From positions 1 to 64,000 of the forward strand of contig NZ_FPAP01000001.1 in the NCBI RefSeq assembly GCF_900116415.1: 64,000 bases of DNA, written 5' to 3'. Positions 33,301 through 42,120 of this stretch are shown piece after piece. The translations under genes and the position numbers were made by a program. This stretch comes from Chryseobacterium formosense (GTDB lineage: Bacteria; Bacteroidota; Bacteroidia; Flavobacteriales; Weeksellaceae). Under the pieces are notes generated by a model that had not been told where the DNA came from, searched no databases, and was given only the letters and a program-made list of their open reading frames with translations. Position 1 is the stretch's first letter; each line of letters opens with the position of its first letter.

Positions 33301-34526
33301 CTGCACCAACTTATGTTATGACTTACGATACAGCAACAAATCTTTATCCTAACGTTACAAATGATAATGCAAACTTTACCAATAATGCAGGGAAAGGATA
33401 TTCTGTAAAAGTACCTGCAAATAACGCAACCGTAGCTTTTGGAGGAGGTTCTCAAATTCCGAACAATGGTACCGTGAATGTAGCATTAGCAGGAACATCT
33501 GGAGGTATCAACAATTTTAATTTAATTGGAAATCCGTATCCTTCTAATATCGATTTGAATGCCTTCTATTCTGCAAACCAATCTTTATTAAATTCAACAT
33601 TCTGGTTTTGGGACAACACAACGGGGAATGTTACTACACAAACAGGTAATACTTCGGTTAATGTAGGTTATGCTACGGTGAATGCTGCGGATCCTGCAGG
33701 CAACACATGGGTAGAAGCACCGGGAACACAGACTTATAATAATACTGTTCTTAATGCAACAGGAAATATTGCAAAAGTGGGGCAGGGCTTTATTGTAAAA
33801 GCGCTTGATGCCGGAAATGTTTCGTTTACAAACGCAATGCGTTCTTCAAGTGTTGGAGGTACATTAAACAAAAATGCAAGTTCAGGTAAATTCTGGATTA
33901 AATTAACGACTTCTTACGGAAATACAGTTACTCAGGCAATCACATACAGTCAAGGTGCTTCAGATGCTTATGATGTATATGATTCTAAGGCAATGGGTAT
34001 GGGTTCTGATGCATTCTATAATTTAGTTGGTGCTGAAAAATTGGTTATTCAGGGTAAATCAACTTTCCATATTGATGATGTTGTTCAGTTGGGTAACAAA
34101 CATTTCGAAAACGGAAACTTTACCATTTCTTTATCTCATAAAGAAGGTCTGTTTGCAAATGGTCAGGATATTTATCTACATGATAAACAAACGGGAACTT
34201 ATACAAACCTACAGTCTGGAGCATACAACTTCTCAGCTAATGCAGGAGATTTCACAAACAGATTTGAGATCGTATATAAATTAAATGTATTATCTACCAA
34301 CGAAACAGAAAAAGGAAGTTTTGAAGTTTACAGAAACGGTGAAGATTTCGTAGTAAGAAACAATAAGAATATTCAATCTGTTGAAGTTTTTGATGCAGCA
34401 GGAAGAAAAGTTCAGCAAGTTACTTCTAATTCAAAATCGCTAACTGTAAAAGTTCAGGCTAAAGGTCTTTATATTCTAAAGGCAATTTCTGAAGGTAAAG
34501 AATATACTCAAAAAATAATTAAATAA
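30369..34526 (+). CDS. Large secreted adhesin-like protein with T9SS type A sorting domain
   Basis: A 1385-residue extracellular protein. Signal peptide 1-27 (ends WGWGQ). An N-terminal beta-rich lectin-like domain is followed by Ig-like/PKD-like repeats rich in Thr, Ser, Asn and Gly, and a segment of the pre-peptidase C-terminal type (DVWYKYTALNSGNH and DLDIHIYTGACP, about 515-600). The last ~75 residues are a T9SS type A C-terminal signal, with FEVYRNGEDF, NIQSVEVFDAAGRKV and GLYILKAISEGKEYTQKIIK. It would cross the outer membrane by T9SS and be attached to the cell surface. A role in adhesion or gliding is plausible from composition only. The next gene starts 4 bases later. Confidence 0.88.
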   Translation: MNLKLQSKSRTIFAFLMALFSVWGWGQTVWTYNFGTTTATVSGASSDASNSFPNTQTNGGTVKARIGNGTGSSAGSFTLANPGLPALGTEAELQFKTNGGTTSATKFGLYDYTASREGYMKFRIAFSGGSAGTYALALGDGTNFSDNNSVSSTQIFSGIQWQFGSSNAISYQVLNGGSWVTTGLPANSSTTLFSQSTSNVFEVEIYYNNTANSITYSKGGSYDLSVGKWDLWVNNVKINTSELSKGSLSSTGNIDSFIFYHQSSVAGGTQGTIYIDDIEYSNALPVVSCTAPATPNGVISGAQSACNTGTLTYTYGTGEPLSGVSYYWQTSATGTNSTAANSASNPLNITSSGSYFVRAYNGTCWSTATTAYGVTINSNPTIGSQPSNQTVTAPTAAIFNVTAPGTNTYQWQVNKNNGNGFVNVTDGTGGTGGTTASYTTEATSASMNGYLYQVLVTNSCGNVTSSSATLTVVIPPANDLCSSATALTSGNTLTGSMVNATATSGLAASPTKKDVWYKYTALNSGNHVITANFASGVDLDIHIYTGACPASGNATFVGETVGGTSEVLNANLVSGTDYYIRVIDYDENATTFTINLQEPLPCVAPAIVTNLNLTPTSSSIAGTFTANTASGYMVVLSTNSTLSSSPVNGIIYNVGDSFGGGTVVKFSAGANFTANNLNQNTNYHFFVFSYNTQCIGEPFYNGTSLNGTVATLTGPCLSEDFTGWSNAYGNWTRTTSAGTWTAVDSFSGGGQIQMNDVGDYLELPLLNNPSSMSYDGALSSSPSSNNRIKVQYYNGTSWVDVIEHTATSTTFASFTATFPSQLASMTGVRVRLYRSADDRTHYIDNVQVFCATPIAGTTWTNSGWSNGTPSATVDAIISSNYSGSGFVAQNLTIDPTYTLTINNNETVTAGNVTNNGNIIVNDGGNFVQTTGGVYTSGTGASFITNRNSASVGGKYVFWSSPVANQNLYTAYSNGSSATAPTYVMTYDTATNLYPNVTNDNANFTNNAGKGYSVKVPANNATVAFGGGSQIPNNGTVNVALAGTSGGINNFNLIGNPYPSNIDLNAFYSANQSLLNSTFWFWDNTTGNVTTQTGNTSVNVGYATVNAADPAGNTWVEAPGTQTYNNTVLNATGNIAKVGQGFIVKALDAGNVSFTNAMRSSSVGGTLNKNASSGKFWIKLTTSYGNTVTQAITYSQGASDAYDVYDSKAMGMGSDAFYNLVGAEKLVIQGKSTFHIDDVVQLGNKHFENGNFTISLSHKEGLFANGQDIYLHDKQTGTYTNLQSGAYNFSANAGDFTNRFEIVYKLNVLSTNETEKGSFEVYRNGEDFVVRNNKNIQSVEVFDAAGRKVQQVTSNSKSLTVKVQAKGLYILKAISEGKEYTQKIIK

Positions 34527-34530
34527 GAAG

Positions 34531-34770
34531 ATGATGAAAAATATAGTAACAGGATTTTTATTGGTTATTTCTAGCGTTGCATTTGGGCAATCAGATAATC
34601 CTTATGTTTATGACGAGCCAGAAATGTCTACAATGGCAGATGGTGAAAATCCGGCTGGACCGGGAGATCCAAAGTTGGTTCCAATTGATGATTATATTCC
34701 GGCTCTAATGGTGGTTGCTGTGATCTTTACTTTTGCCTATGCAAAAAGAAAGAAATTGTCTGCAGAATAA
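34531..34770 (+). CDS. 79-residue membrane-anchored peptide coupled to the adhesin
   Basis: A small protein with a signal peptide (about 1-20, ending VAFGQ), then a short acidic, Pro-rich extracellular stretch (YDEPEMSTMADGENPAGPGDP), and VPIDDY followed by one helix (IPALMVVAVIFTFAYA, about 54-69) and the basic end KRKKLSAE. Motif, helix, basic tail is the tripartite layout of sortase/exosortase-type C-terminal signals, but no such enzyme is seen here. Its start lies 4 bases after the adhesin stop codon, so the two are transcribed together. Function unknown. Confidence 0.8.
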   Translation: MMKNIVTGFLLVISSVAFGQSDNPYVYDEPEMSTMADGENPAGPGDPKLVPIDDYIPALMVVAVIFTFAYAKRKKLSAE

Positions 34771-34795
34771 TCGTCAAAAATCAATTAATCTATAT

Positions 34796-34829
34796 AGACT
34801 TCCGAAACAAATTTTCGGAAGTCTTTTTT
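34796..34829 (+). terminator. Terminator of the adhesin operon
   Basis: A 12-bp hairpin, agacttccgaaa with tttcggaagtct, is followed by T6. It separates the adhesin pair from the capsule locus. Confidence 0.9.
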
Positions 34830-34929
34830 ATATTACTCATAATTAATAAATTGTATAACAGAAGACTTTGTTTTGTAAAATTTTTATTCATTTATGTTTT
34901 TTATTGAATTTTTTTACATTAATTTGTGA

Positions 34930-35017
34930 TTTGTGTTAATTTTAAAATATATAATTTTGTTTAAAATAAAATATCTCCATTACTAATTTTTTTATAGAAA
35001 TAATATGATTATATTTG
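34930..35017 (+). promoter_or_regulatory. Promoter region of the capsule locus
   Basis: TTTG (34930-34933), 18 bases, TAATTTTG (34952-34959) is a good Bacteroidota promoter. A second -7 box, TATATTTG (35010-35017), lies 31 bases before the first capsule gene and lacks an exact -33 box. Either or both may drive the locus. Confidence 0.65.
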
Positions 35018-35047
35018 CCAAAAATAATTGAAACACCGAAATGTTGA

Positions 35048-37015
35048 ATGAAAAAGCTTAATGATGCTTTTGCTGCCTTGTATAATGGGGATAATATTGT
35101 GAAACTCACAGAGCTAAGATATATACCAAGATGGATTGTAATTTTGATAGATGTTTCTATTGTATTATTCTCAATTCTTCTTTCTTATTTTTTTCTCGAG
35201 AAACTTCATGTAAGTGTCAACTTTCCGCAGTATTTATTTGAACAAAAGCTTTTATTGATTGCTGTAAATGTACTGTTTATGTTTGTTTTTAAAACATATG
35301 CAGGAATTATCAGGCACTCTACCTTTTTTGACTTGTTTAAAATCATCCTGTCTTCGGGATGTACTTTGTGCACTCTTTTGTTGATCAATGTGGGAACGGA
35401 ATTTTGGCTTCAGAAGCCTTTGTATCTGTATCCTAATTTATTTCTTTACTTCTTTATTTCTGTTTCCATCATGTTTTTTTTCAGAATGGTTACCAAACAG
35501 TTCTTTAATATCTTGATAGATTATAAGGGGTCATCTTCCAAAGTAAGAGTTGCTGTAGTGGGAGTAGGTGATGCTTCTGTATCTTTAGCTAGAGCAATTT
35601 TACATAATCCAAATTATCCTTATCGTTTATCGGGGTTTCTTACAAAAAGATCCGATTCGCATAAAGCTGTTCTTTTGGGGCATAAAATTTATAATATCGA
35701 CCACTTTTTCAGTAATAAAAACTTAGTAAGCCGGTTTGATGCAGTTTTAATTATTAAAGAAATTATGACCAAGCACGAATTGGAAGAATGGATGACCCTT
35801 GCATTAGACAATGGGTTAAAAGTTTTGAAAGCACCTACCCTCAGTAAAATGCGTGATTCTGATCTCGTTGGTGGAATTCGCCAATTGCAGATTGAAGATT
35901 TACTGAATAGAAGACCTATTAAAATCGAAAATGAAGAGGTAAGAAGAAGGCATTTTGAAAAAAATGTATTGGTTACGGGTGGAGCAGGGTCTATTGGAAG
36001 TGAAATTGTTAGACAGGTTTCGCAGTTCAATCCATCACTTATCGTTGTTCTTGATCAGGCAGAATCTCCTTTGTATGAATTAGAATTGGAACTTATTGAA
36101 AAATTTCCTGAGCAAAAGTTTAAATTTGTTTTGGCCGATATTTCAAATAATTACAGGCTCGAGAAAATTTTTGAAACCTATCAGTTCTCAATGGTTTATC
36201 ACGCAGCAGCATATAAGCACGTTCCGCTGATTGAAGAAAATCCACACGAAGCAATTTTTGTAAATGTTTTGGGAACTAAAAATTTAGCTCTATTATCAAA
36301 AAAATATAAGGTAAACCGTTTTGTAATGGTTTCTACAGATAAAGCGGTGAACCCTACTAATGTGATGGGGGCATCCAAAAGAACGGCAGAACTTTTCGTA
36401 CAGTCATTGCAGAATTCTGAAGGAAACAAGACGAAATTCATTACAACCCGTTTTGGGAATGTTTTAGGTTCTAATGGATCAGTAATTCCACATTTCAGAA
36501 AACAGATAGAAAAAGGTGGACCTGTCACGATTACTCATCCAGACATTATCCGTTATTTTATGACAATTCCGGAAGCTTGCGAACTGGTACTTCAGGCAGG
36601 GACGATGGGACAGGGTGGAGAAATCTATGTTTTTGATATGGGAGAGCCTGTGAAAATTTTGGATTTGGCGAGAAGAATGATCAAATTATCCGGGTATACT
36701 CCCGATATAGATATTGAAATTAAGTTTATAGGATTAAGACCTGGAGAAAAATTATACGAAGAACTGTTGAGTAACAATGCAACAACAGTTCCTACCCACA
36801 ATGAAAAAATAATGATTTCTAAAGATCCTTCGTTAGGATTTGATGAAATTGAAGTCTTATGTAAACAGATCGTTAAATCTGCTGTTAAGAGAGATAAATT
36901 GCAGGTGGTAAAGCTTTTGAAAGACATTGTCCCAGAATTTATAAGCAACAACTCAGAGTTTGAAATTTTAGATAAAAAAGAAGTTGCTCCGGCGAATATT
37001 GTTATTGACAATTAG
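35048..37015 (+). CDS. Membrane-bound nucleotide-sugar 4,6-dehydratase (PglF/WbpM/CapD type)
   Basis: A 655-residue protein with about four N-terminal membrane helices (about 28-150) and two Rossmann regions. The catalytic one begins with VTGGAGSIGSEIV near 308-320. The usual SDR Tyr is replaced by Met in MGASK (440-444), with STDKA upstream, as in the long WbpM/PglF 4,6-dehydratases that act on UDP-GlcNAc. The product would be a UDP-4-keto-6-deoxy-HexNAc, the likely substrate of the PglE-like aminotransferase at 60937. It is the first gene of the polysaccharide locus, in the position usual for Bacteroidota. Confidence 0.92.
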   Translation: MKKLNDAFAALYNGDNIVKLTELRYIPRWIVILIDVSIVLFSILLSYFFLEKLHVSVNFPQYLFEQKLLLIAVNVLFMFVFKTYAGIIRHSTFFDLFKIILSSGCTLCTLLLINVGTEFWLQKPLYLYPNLFLYFFISVSIMFFFRMVTKQFFNILIDYKGSSSKVRVAVVGVGDASVSLARAILHNPNYPYRLSGFLTKRSDSHKAVLLGHKIYNIDHFFSNKNLVSRFDAVLIIKEIMTKHELEEWMTLALDNGLKVLKAPTLSKMRDSDLVGGIRQLQIEDLLNRRPIKIENEEVRRRHFEKNVLVTGGAGSIGSEIVRQVSQFNPSLIVVLDQAESPLYELELELIEKFPEQKFKFVLADISNNYRLEKIFETYQFSMVYHAAAYKHVPLIEENPHEAIFVNVLGTKNLALLSKKYKVNRFVMVSTDKAVNPTNVMGASKRTAELFVQSLQNSEGNKTKFITTRFGNVLGSNGSVIPHFRKQIEKGGPVTITHPDIIRYFMTIPEACELVLQAGTMGQGGEIYVFDMGEPVKILDLARRMIKLSGYTPDIDIEIKFIGLRPGEKLYEELLSNNATTVPTHNEKIMISKDPSLGFDEIEVLCKQIVKSAVKRDKLQVVKLLKDIVPEFISNNSEFEILDKKEVAPANIVIDN

Positions 37016-37076
37016 TTTTTAACTAAAACTTGTTAATTTATTAAAAGGTGAATTAACATTTAATAAACAAGCAAAT

Positions 37077-37106
37077 TTTGTTTAAAGAATAATAATCCTA
37101 TTTTTG
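37077..37106 (+). promoter_or_regulatory. Internal promoter in front of the wza-like gene
   Basis: TTTG (37077-37080), 18 bases, TATTTTTG (37099-37106) is an exact match to the Bacteroidota consensus. It shows that the export genes can be transcribed separately from the dehydratase, and it decides the start codon of the next gene. Confidence 0.75.
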
Positions 37107-37123
37107 TGAAAAATTTATCAGAA

Positions 37124-37933
37124 ATGATTTTAAAAAAATATTTTATTTACGGTTTTTTAAGTTTGGCAATCTTTTCATGTACTCCTAGACAGGAGATTAA
37201 TTACATGAAAGATATTGAAAGCATAGCTTTGGATAATTCTATTAAAAACAGCCGAAGCACTTTACAGCCGGGAGATCAGTTAATTATCACGATTACTGCA
37301 AAAGATTTGGATGTAGTGAAACCTTTTAACCAGACTTATTCTTCCAGTTCTACAATCACACAATATTCTAATCCCAGCTCAAATAGTCTTCCACAACAAA
37401 TTCCCGTTTCAGGACCTACATATAGTGTAGATACAGATTATAACATTGTTTTCCCACAAGTCGGAAAAGTGAGTGTTCAAGGTGAAAATGTAGAAAGCTT
37501 TAGAGTAAAACTTGCAGGACTAATCAGCCAGTACGTAAAAGATCCTGTTGTGGATGCCAAACTGATAAATTTCAGGGTTTCAGTAGTAGGTGAGGTCACA
37601 AGACCGGGTACCTATGTCGTTCCGGATGGAACTACTACGATTTGGGGGGCATTAGGATTGGCAGGTGACCTTACTCCATTTGGAGTTAGACAAAATGTCT
37701 TAGTTATAAGAACTGTTGATGGCGTTATTACACAGAATCGTATTGATCTTACAAGTGCACAATTTATTAATTCTCCATATTATTATTTAAAGCAAAATGA
37801 TGTTATTTACGTACAACCAAATTCAAACAGAGAAAAAGCTGCGAGGGTAGACCCAAATACAGGTTTATATATTTCGGTGGCATCCGTTCTTGCTTCTTTG
37901 GTAATCGGGGTTTTAGCATTGGTTAAAAATTAA
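37124..37933 (+). CDS. Wza-like polysaccharide export lipoprotein
   Basis: Outer-membrane export channel subunit for capsule-type polymer. The lipoprotein signal ends in LAIFSC, with acylated Cys at about residue 19. A polysaccharide export domain (STLQPGDQLIITITAKD) follows, then an SLBB-type region (SVVGEVTRPGTYVVPDGTTTIWGALGLAG). A hydrophobic helix (SVASVLASLVIGVLALV) ends the protein. The frame is open to a GTG at 37106, but that codon sits inside the -7 box, so the ATG at 37124 is chosen (269 residues). Works with the Wzc-like kinase next to it. Confidence 0.9.
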   Translation: MILKKYFIYGFLSLAIFSCTPRQEINYMKDIESIALDNSIKNSRSTLQPGDQLIITITAKDLDVVKPFNQTYSSSSTITQYSNPSSNSLPQQIPVSGPTYSVDTDYNIVFPQVGKVSVQGENVESFRVKLAGLISQYVKDPVVDAKLINFRVSVVGEVTRPGTYVVPDGTTTIWGALGLAGDLTPFGVRQNVLVIRTVDGVITQNRIDLTSAQFINSPYYYLKQNDVIYVQPNSNREKAARVDPNTGLYISVASVLASLVIGVLALVKN

Positions 37934-37966
37934 GAAATTTATTTACGAAATTTATTTTACTATATA

Positions 37967-40345
37967 GTGGATTATAATCAAAACCAGGAAGAGTTTCAGG
38001 AAGAAACACTCAATATCAGAGAGATTATTCGACCATATATTCATAGATGGTATTGGTTTATCGGGGGCTCGATAGTATCAGTCATTTTGGCATGGTTTTT
38101 TTTGCGTTACAGTATACCGGTTTATAGTGCCGAATCTACATTATTGATTAAAGAGGTTAAAAAATCGGCTTCAGGGCAGCCTGAAATGTCTGTTATTTCT
38201 GAATTAGGAGGTATAGGAGGTATGGGAACAAATTCCGTAGACAACGAAATTGAAATTCTTAAGTCTAAAAAGCTGATGCTTTCTGTAGTAAAAGAAGAAT
38301 CTCTGGAAACCAATATATATGCAAAAGGGAAAATAAAAGAGACAGAACTTTATAAAGAAACTTCTCCTTTTATCGTACGTATCATCAGCGAAAATAAGAA
38401 AGCTATATATCCTACAAAGATTGTTGTTGCTAAAATTGAAGGCAACAAAATCATTATAGAATCTGAAGAATTTAAAAAAGATATTATTGCTGAATTTAAT
38501 AAATCGGTCACTATGCCTTTTGGTGTGATTATGTTTCAGAAAAATGAACAGTATAGATCCGCACTTAATGATAAATCGACAAAAGAATTCAGACTTCAGT
38601 TCATGTCAGCTATGACCAGAGCGAGATATTACTTAAGCAAGTTAAGTGTCAATTTAGTTCAAAAGGAAGCTACAGTATTAAAGATTTCAATTACAGATCC
38701 TGTTCCAGATAAAGCAGAAGATATTCTGGATGCTTTGGCTATTAATTATAATAAGGAAGCGGTTCTTGACAAAAACTCTGAAGCTCAGAAAACTGCTAGT
38801 TTTATTGATGAGAGAATTAATCTAATAGGAAAAGAGTTAGGAAATGTTGAGAACCAGAAAGAGGATTTCAAGGTGAAAAATAATATTGCCGATATTCAAA
38901 CTGAAGCAGAACTTTCTTTGGAAACGGCAATGAAAAACCGTCAAAGCCAACTTGAAGTAGAATCTCAGCTTGAATTGGTGAATGGCTTAATTAATGATTT
39001 AATCAAACAAGGAAATTATCAGGTTCTTCCTTTGAATGTTGGTCTGACAGATTCAAATATTACTTCTGATATTGCAGCGTATAACCAACTTGTAATTGAA
39101 AGAAACCGTTTGCTTGAAAACTCTACAACAGCAAACCCTGTTGTTCAGGATGCAACTAAACAGATCAGCAGTATGCGGAGTGCAGTATTGCAAAGTCTGC
39201 AAAAAAGCAGATCGGGGCTACAGATTTCAAGAAATAGCATTTCAGGAGAACTTAGCAGATTATCAGGTAAGATTTCAAAAATTCCTGTTCAGGAGAAAAT
39301 GTTTCGTAGTATCGAAAGACAACAGAATATTAAAGAGCAGCTTTATCTTCTTCTACTGCAAAAAAGAGAAGAAGCGGCCATTTCATTGGCCATAGCAGCA
39401 CCGAAAGCAAGAATTGTTGATGATGCTTTAGTAAATCCTACACCAGTATCTCCGAAGAAGATGATTATTTATCTGGCTGCTTTAGTTATAGGGTTACTGA
39501 TTCCATTTGGTATTATTTATTTGTTGGAATTATTCAACAATAAAGTTAAAACTAAGCAAGAATTAGAAAAACTGGCTGATGGAGCGACAGTTATCGGAGA
39601 ACTTCCTTCTTTAGAAAAAGGAGATCCCGAAATCGTGCAGCTGAATGATTTGTCGCCTTTAGCGGAAGCTTTTAGAATTTTAATTACAAACATTAATTTT
39701 ATGTTGCCTAAAAATAAAAAAGGCAATGTGATTTTTGTAACATCCTCAGTAAAAGGTGAAGGTAAAACTTTTACCTCTGTAAATTTGGCGCTTACATTAG
39801 CGACACCACGCAAAAAAGTCATTATCATTGGCTCAGATATCAGAAATCCGCAACTGCAGAGGTATAACGAGAGCAGAAGAGGTCTGATTGGGTTGTCAGA
39901 ATTTATGTATGATGAGCAGATGGAAGTATCTGAAATCATTCATCCAACTTCATTTAATCCTTATTGTGATGTAATTTATTCAGGAGCGATTACACCAAAT
40001 CCGACAGAATTATTATCTAACGGAAGATATCAGGAATTGGTAGAAAGTCTCAAGCCAATGTATGATTACATTTTGCTAGACACGGCTCCTTTAATGCTTG
40101 TAACAGATTCATTCTTAATTGCAGATGTAGCAGATGTTACGGTGTATGTAACAAGATCTGGTTATACAGAAAAAGAATTAATAGGATTTGTAAGCAAACA
40201 AGTAAAAGACAAAAAAATCAAAAATGTAGGTTTGGTACTTAATGATGTAAGTAAAGTTCATAGTGGATATGGTTATGGTAAATATGGCTACGGATATTCG
40301 GCAGACAGTCATAAGCCTTGGTGGAAAAAATTATTCGGAAAATAA
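37967..40345 (+). CDS. Wzc-like tyrosine kinase / polysaccharide co-polymerase
   Basis: A 792-residue inner-membrane protein that controls capsule polymer length and export. Helix 1 is at about 30-50, a Wzz-type periplasmic domain with coiled coils spans about 55-500, and helix 2 lies near 505-525. The cytoplasmic BY-kinase domain has Walker A VKGEGKT, Walker A' [11 protein letters not shown] and Walker [11 protein letters not shown]-terminal Tyr cluster ([11 protein letters not shown]) is the autophosphorylation site. The start is GTG, since a stop codon lies just upstream and no ATG precedes the helix. A second, partial Wzz/Wzc-like gene begins at 63737. Confidence 0.93.
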   Translation: MDYNQNQEEFQEETLNIREIIRPYIHRWYWFIGGSIVSVILAWFFLRYSIPVYSAESTLLIKEVKKSASGQPEMSVISELGGIGGMGTNSVDNEIEILKSKKLMLSVVKEESLETNIYAKGKIKETELYKETSPFIVRIISENKKAIYPTKIVVAKIEGNKIIIESEEFKKDIIAEFNKSVTMPFGVIMFQKNEQYRSALNDKSTKEFRLQFMSAMTRARYYLSKLSVNLVQKEATVLKISITDPVPDKAEDILDALAINYNKEAVLDKNSEAQKTASFIDERINLIGKELGNVENQKEDFKVKNNIADIQTEAELSLETAMKNRQSQLEVESQLELVNGLINDLIKQGNYQVLPLNVGLTDSNITSDIAAYNQLVIERNRLLENSTTANPVVQDATKQISSMRSAVLQSLQKSRSGLQISRNSISGELSRLSGKISKIPVQEKMFRSIERQQNIKEQLYLLLLQKREEAAISLAIAAPKARIVDDALVNPTPVSPKKMIIYLAALVIGLLIPFGIIYLLELFNNKVKTKQELEKLADGATVIGELPSLEKGDPEIVQLNDLSPLAEAFRILITNINFMLPKNKKGNVIFVTSSVKGEGKTFTSVNLALTLATPRKKVIIIGSDIRNPQLQRYNESRRGLIGLSEFMYDEQMEVSEIIHPTSFNPYCDVIYSGAITPNPTELLSNGRYQELVESLKPMYDYILLDTAPLMLVTDSFLIADVADVTVYVTRSGYTEKELIGFVSKQVKDKKIKNVGLVLNDVSKVHSGYGYGKYGYGYSADSHKPWWKKLFGK

Positions 40346-40424
40346 ATTTTTTAAAAATATTAATTGATAATAAATTTAATCTAAAAAAATAGAAACTCAA
40401 TTAGTATTTCAAGGTAATTTTAGT

Positions 40425-41723
40425 ATGGAACAAATAAAAATTGCAATAGTAGGTTTAGGATATGTAGGTTTGCCTTTAGCAAGGCTTTTTGCAACCCAAT
40501 ATCCGGTAGTGGGTTTTGATATAAATCAGAAGAGAGTAGATGAATTGCAGAACGGAAAAGACACTACTTTAGAAGTTGATAACGACATACTACAGTCTGT
40601 TTTGTTGAAAGAGAATCCATTTGATAATAATTTAGCCGGATTATTTTGTTCTGACAAAATTGAAAATATACAAGGGGCAAATATTTATATTATTACAGTT
40701 CCCACACCTGTAGACAAGCATAATCATCCGGATCTGACCCCTCTGTACAGGTCTAGTGAAACTGTTGCTAAAGCTCTCAAAAAGAATGATATTGTTATTT
40801 ACGAATCTACAGTTTATCCGGGTGTCACAGAAGAAGAATGTGTTCCTGTTCTAGAAAAAATTTCTGGTTTAAAATTCAATCAGGATTTTTTTGTAGGATA
40901 TTCTCCTGAAAGAATTAATCCTGGAGATAAAGAACATACGGTTGATAAAATATTAAAAGTAACTTCGGGTTCTACACCGGAAATAGGTAAAATTGTAGAT
41001 AATCTTTATAAATCTGTTATATCTGCAGGAACACATCTGGCTCCGACAATTAAAGTGGCAGAAGCTTCAAAAGTGATTGAAAATTCTCAAAGAGACATCA
41101 ATATTGCTTTTATGAATGAGCTTGCTAAGATTTTTTCTCTCATGGATATTGATACCCATGATGTACTGGAAGCAGCCGGAACAAAATGGAATTTTTTGAA
41201 GTTTAAGCCTGGATTAGTTGGCGGTCACTGTATTGGCGTGGATCCTTTTTATCTAGCTCAAAAAGCGCAGGACATTGGTTATTACTCAGAATTAATTTTA
41301 GCAGCAAGAAGACTAAATGACTCAATGGGTTCATTTGTTGCTTCACAAGTAATAAAATTAATGATTCAGAAGGAGATTAAAATTAAAGATTCCAGAATTT
41401 TAAATTTAGGGATTACTTTCAAAGAAAATTGTCCGGATATTAGAAATTCAAAAGCTATTGATGTTATCACAAATCTTCAGGATTATGGTGCTCAGGTTAT
41501 TACTTATGATCCTTGGGCAAATATAAATGAAGTAAAAGAAGAATACAACATCAGTTGTTATTCTGAGCTTACCGATGAACTTCAAAAATTTGATGTGATC
41601 GTTTTAACAGTTGCACACCAGGAATTTCTTGATATGGATCTCAACCGCTATCTCAAGGAAAACAGTGTGATTTATGATGTGAAGGGTGTTTTTTCGAAAG
41701 ATAAAATAAATAAGAGACTTTAA
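40425..41723 (+). CDS. UDP-N-acetylhexosamine 6-dehydrogenase (TviB/WbpO-like)
   Basis: A 432-residue NAD-dependent nucleotide-sugar dehydrogenase, which oxidises C6 twice to give a UDP-HexNAc uronic acid. The NAD fold begins with AIVGLGYVGLPLARLFA (7-23), and the catalytic Cys is C269 in GGHCIGVDP. The pattern YSPERINPGDKEH and LGITFKENCPDIRNSK matches TviB/WbpO-type enzymes (UDP-GlcNAc or UDP-GalNAc) better than UDP-glucose dehydrogenase. Substrate choice is therefore inferred. The acidic sugar is expected in the capsule repeat unit. Confidence 0.88.
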   Translation: MEQIKIAIVGLGYVGLPLARLFATQYPVVGFDINQKRVDELQNGKDTTLEVDNDILQSVLLKENPFDNNLAGLFCSDKIENIQGANIYIITVPTPVDKHNHPDLTPLYRSSETVAKALKKNDIVIYESTVYPGVTEEECVPVLEKISGLKFNQDFFVGYSPERINPGDKEHTVDKILKVTSGSTPEIGKIVDNLYKSVISAGTHLAPTIKVAEASKVIENSQRDINIAFMNELAKIFSLMDIDTHDVLEAAGTKWNFLKFKPGLVGGHCIGVDPFYLAQKAQDIGYYSELILAARRLNDSMGSFVASQVIKLMIQKEIKIKDSRILNLGITFKENCPDIRNSKAIDVITNLQDYGAQVITYDPWANINEVKEEYNISCYSELTDELQKFDVIVLTVAHQEFLDMDLNRYLKENSVIYDVKGVFSKDKINKRL

Positions 41724-41775
41724 AAAAAGGATTTTTAAAGAATTTAGTGTAATATTAATAATATTTTAAGTGAAA

Positions 41776-42120
41776 ATGTTAGAACACGATGTAAGACCTT
41801 GGGGAGAGTATTGGGTGTTGGAGGATGCAGAAACACATAAAGTAAAAAGAATCTTGGTTAATCCTGGAGGAAGGCTTTCTCTCCAGTATCATCATCGTCG
41901 TGCAGAAGTGTGGACAATAGTTTCAGGTATAGGCACTATTACAATTAATAATGAAATTAAAGATTATTCGGTAGGAAATGTGGCACAAATTCCTTTAGGT
42001 GCACATCATCGTATCGAAAATAAAACAAATGAACCTGTCATTTTTATAGAAGTTCAATATGGAACTTATTTTGGTGAAGATGATATTGTAAGGGTTGAAG
42101 ATGATTACAATAGAGAATGA
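41776..42120 (+). CDS. Type II phosphomannose isomerase-like cupin
   Basis: A 114-residue cupin that matches the C-terminal isomerase domain of bifunctional ManC/AlgA proteins: RPWGEYWVLED near the N-terminus, then GGRLSLQYHHRRAEVW with the metal-binding His residues, and PLGAHHRIENKT. It would convert fructose-6-phosphate to mannose-6-phosphate, feeding GDP-mannose. The ATG at 41776 is preferred to the GTG two codons upstream. Its stop codon overlaps the manC start by 4 bases, so the domain that is usually fused behind ManC is here a separate gene in front of it. Confidence 0.85.
   Translation: MLEHDVRPWGEYWVLEDAETHKVKRILVNPGGRLSLQYHHRRAEVWTIVSGIGTITINNEIKDYSVGNVAQIPLGAHHRIENKTNEPVIFIEVQYGTYFGEDDIVRVEDDYNRE

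Noticed and set aside
40425..41723. Annotation as UDP-glucose 6-dehydrogenase
   Set aside because: The motif pattern fits the TviB/WbpO (UDP-HexNAc) group better; the exact substrate is left open.
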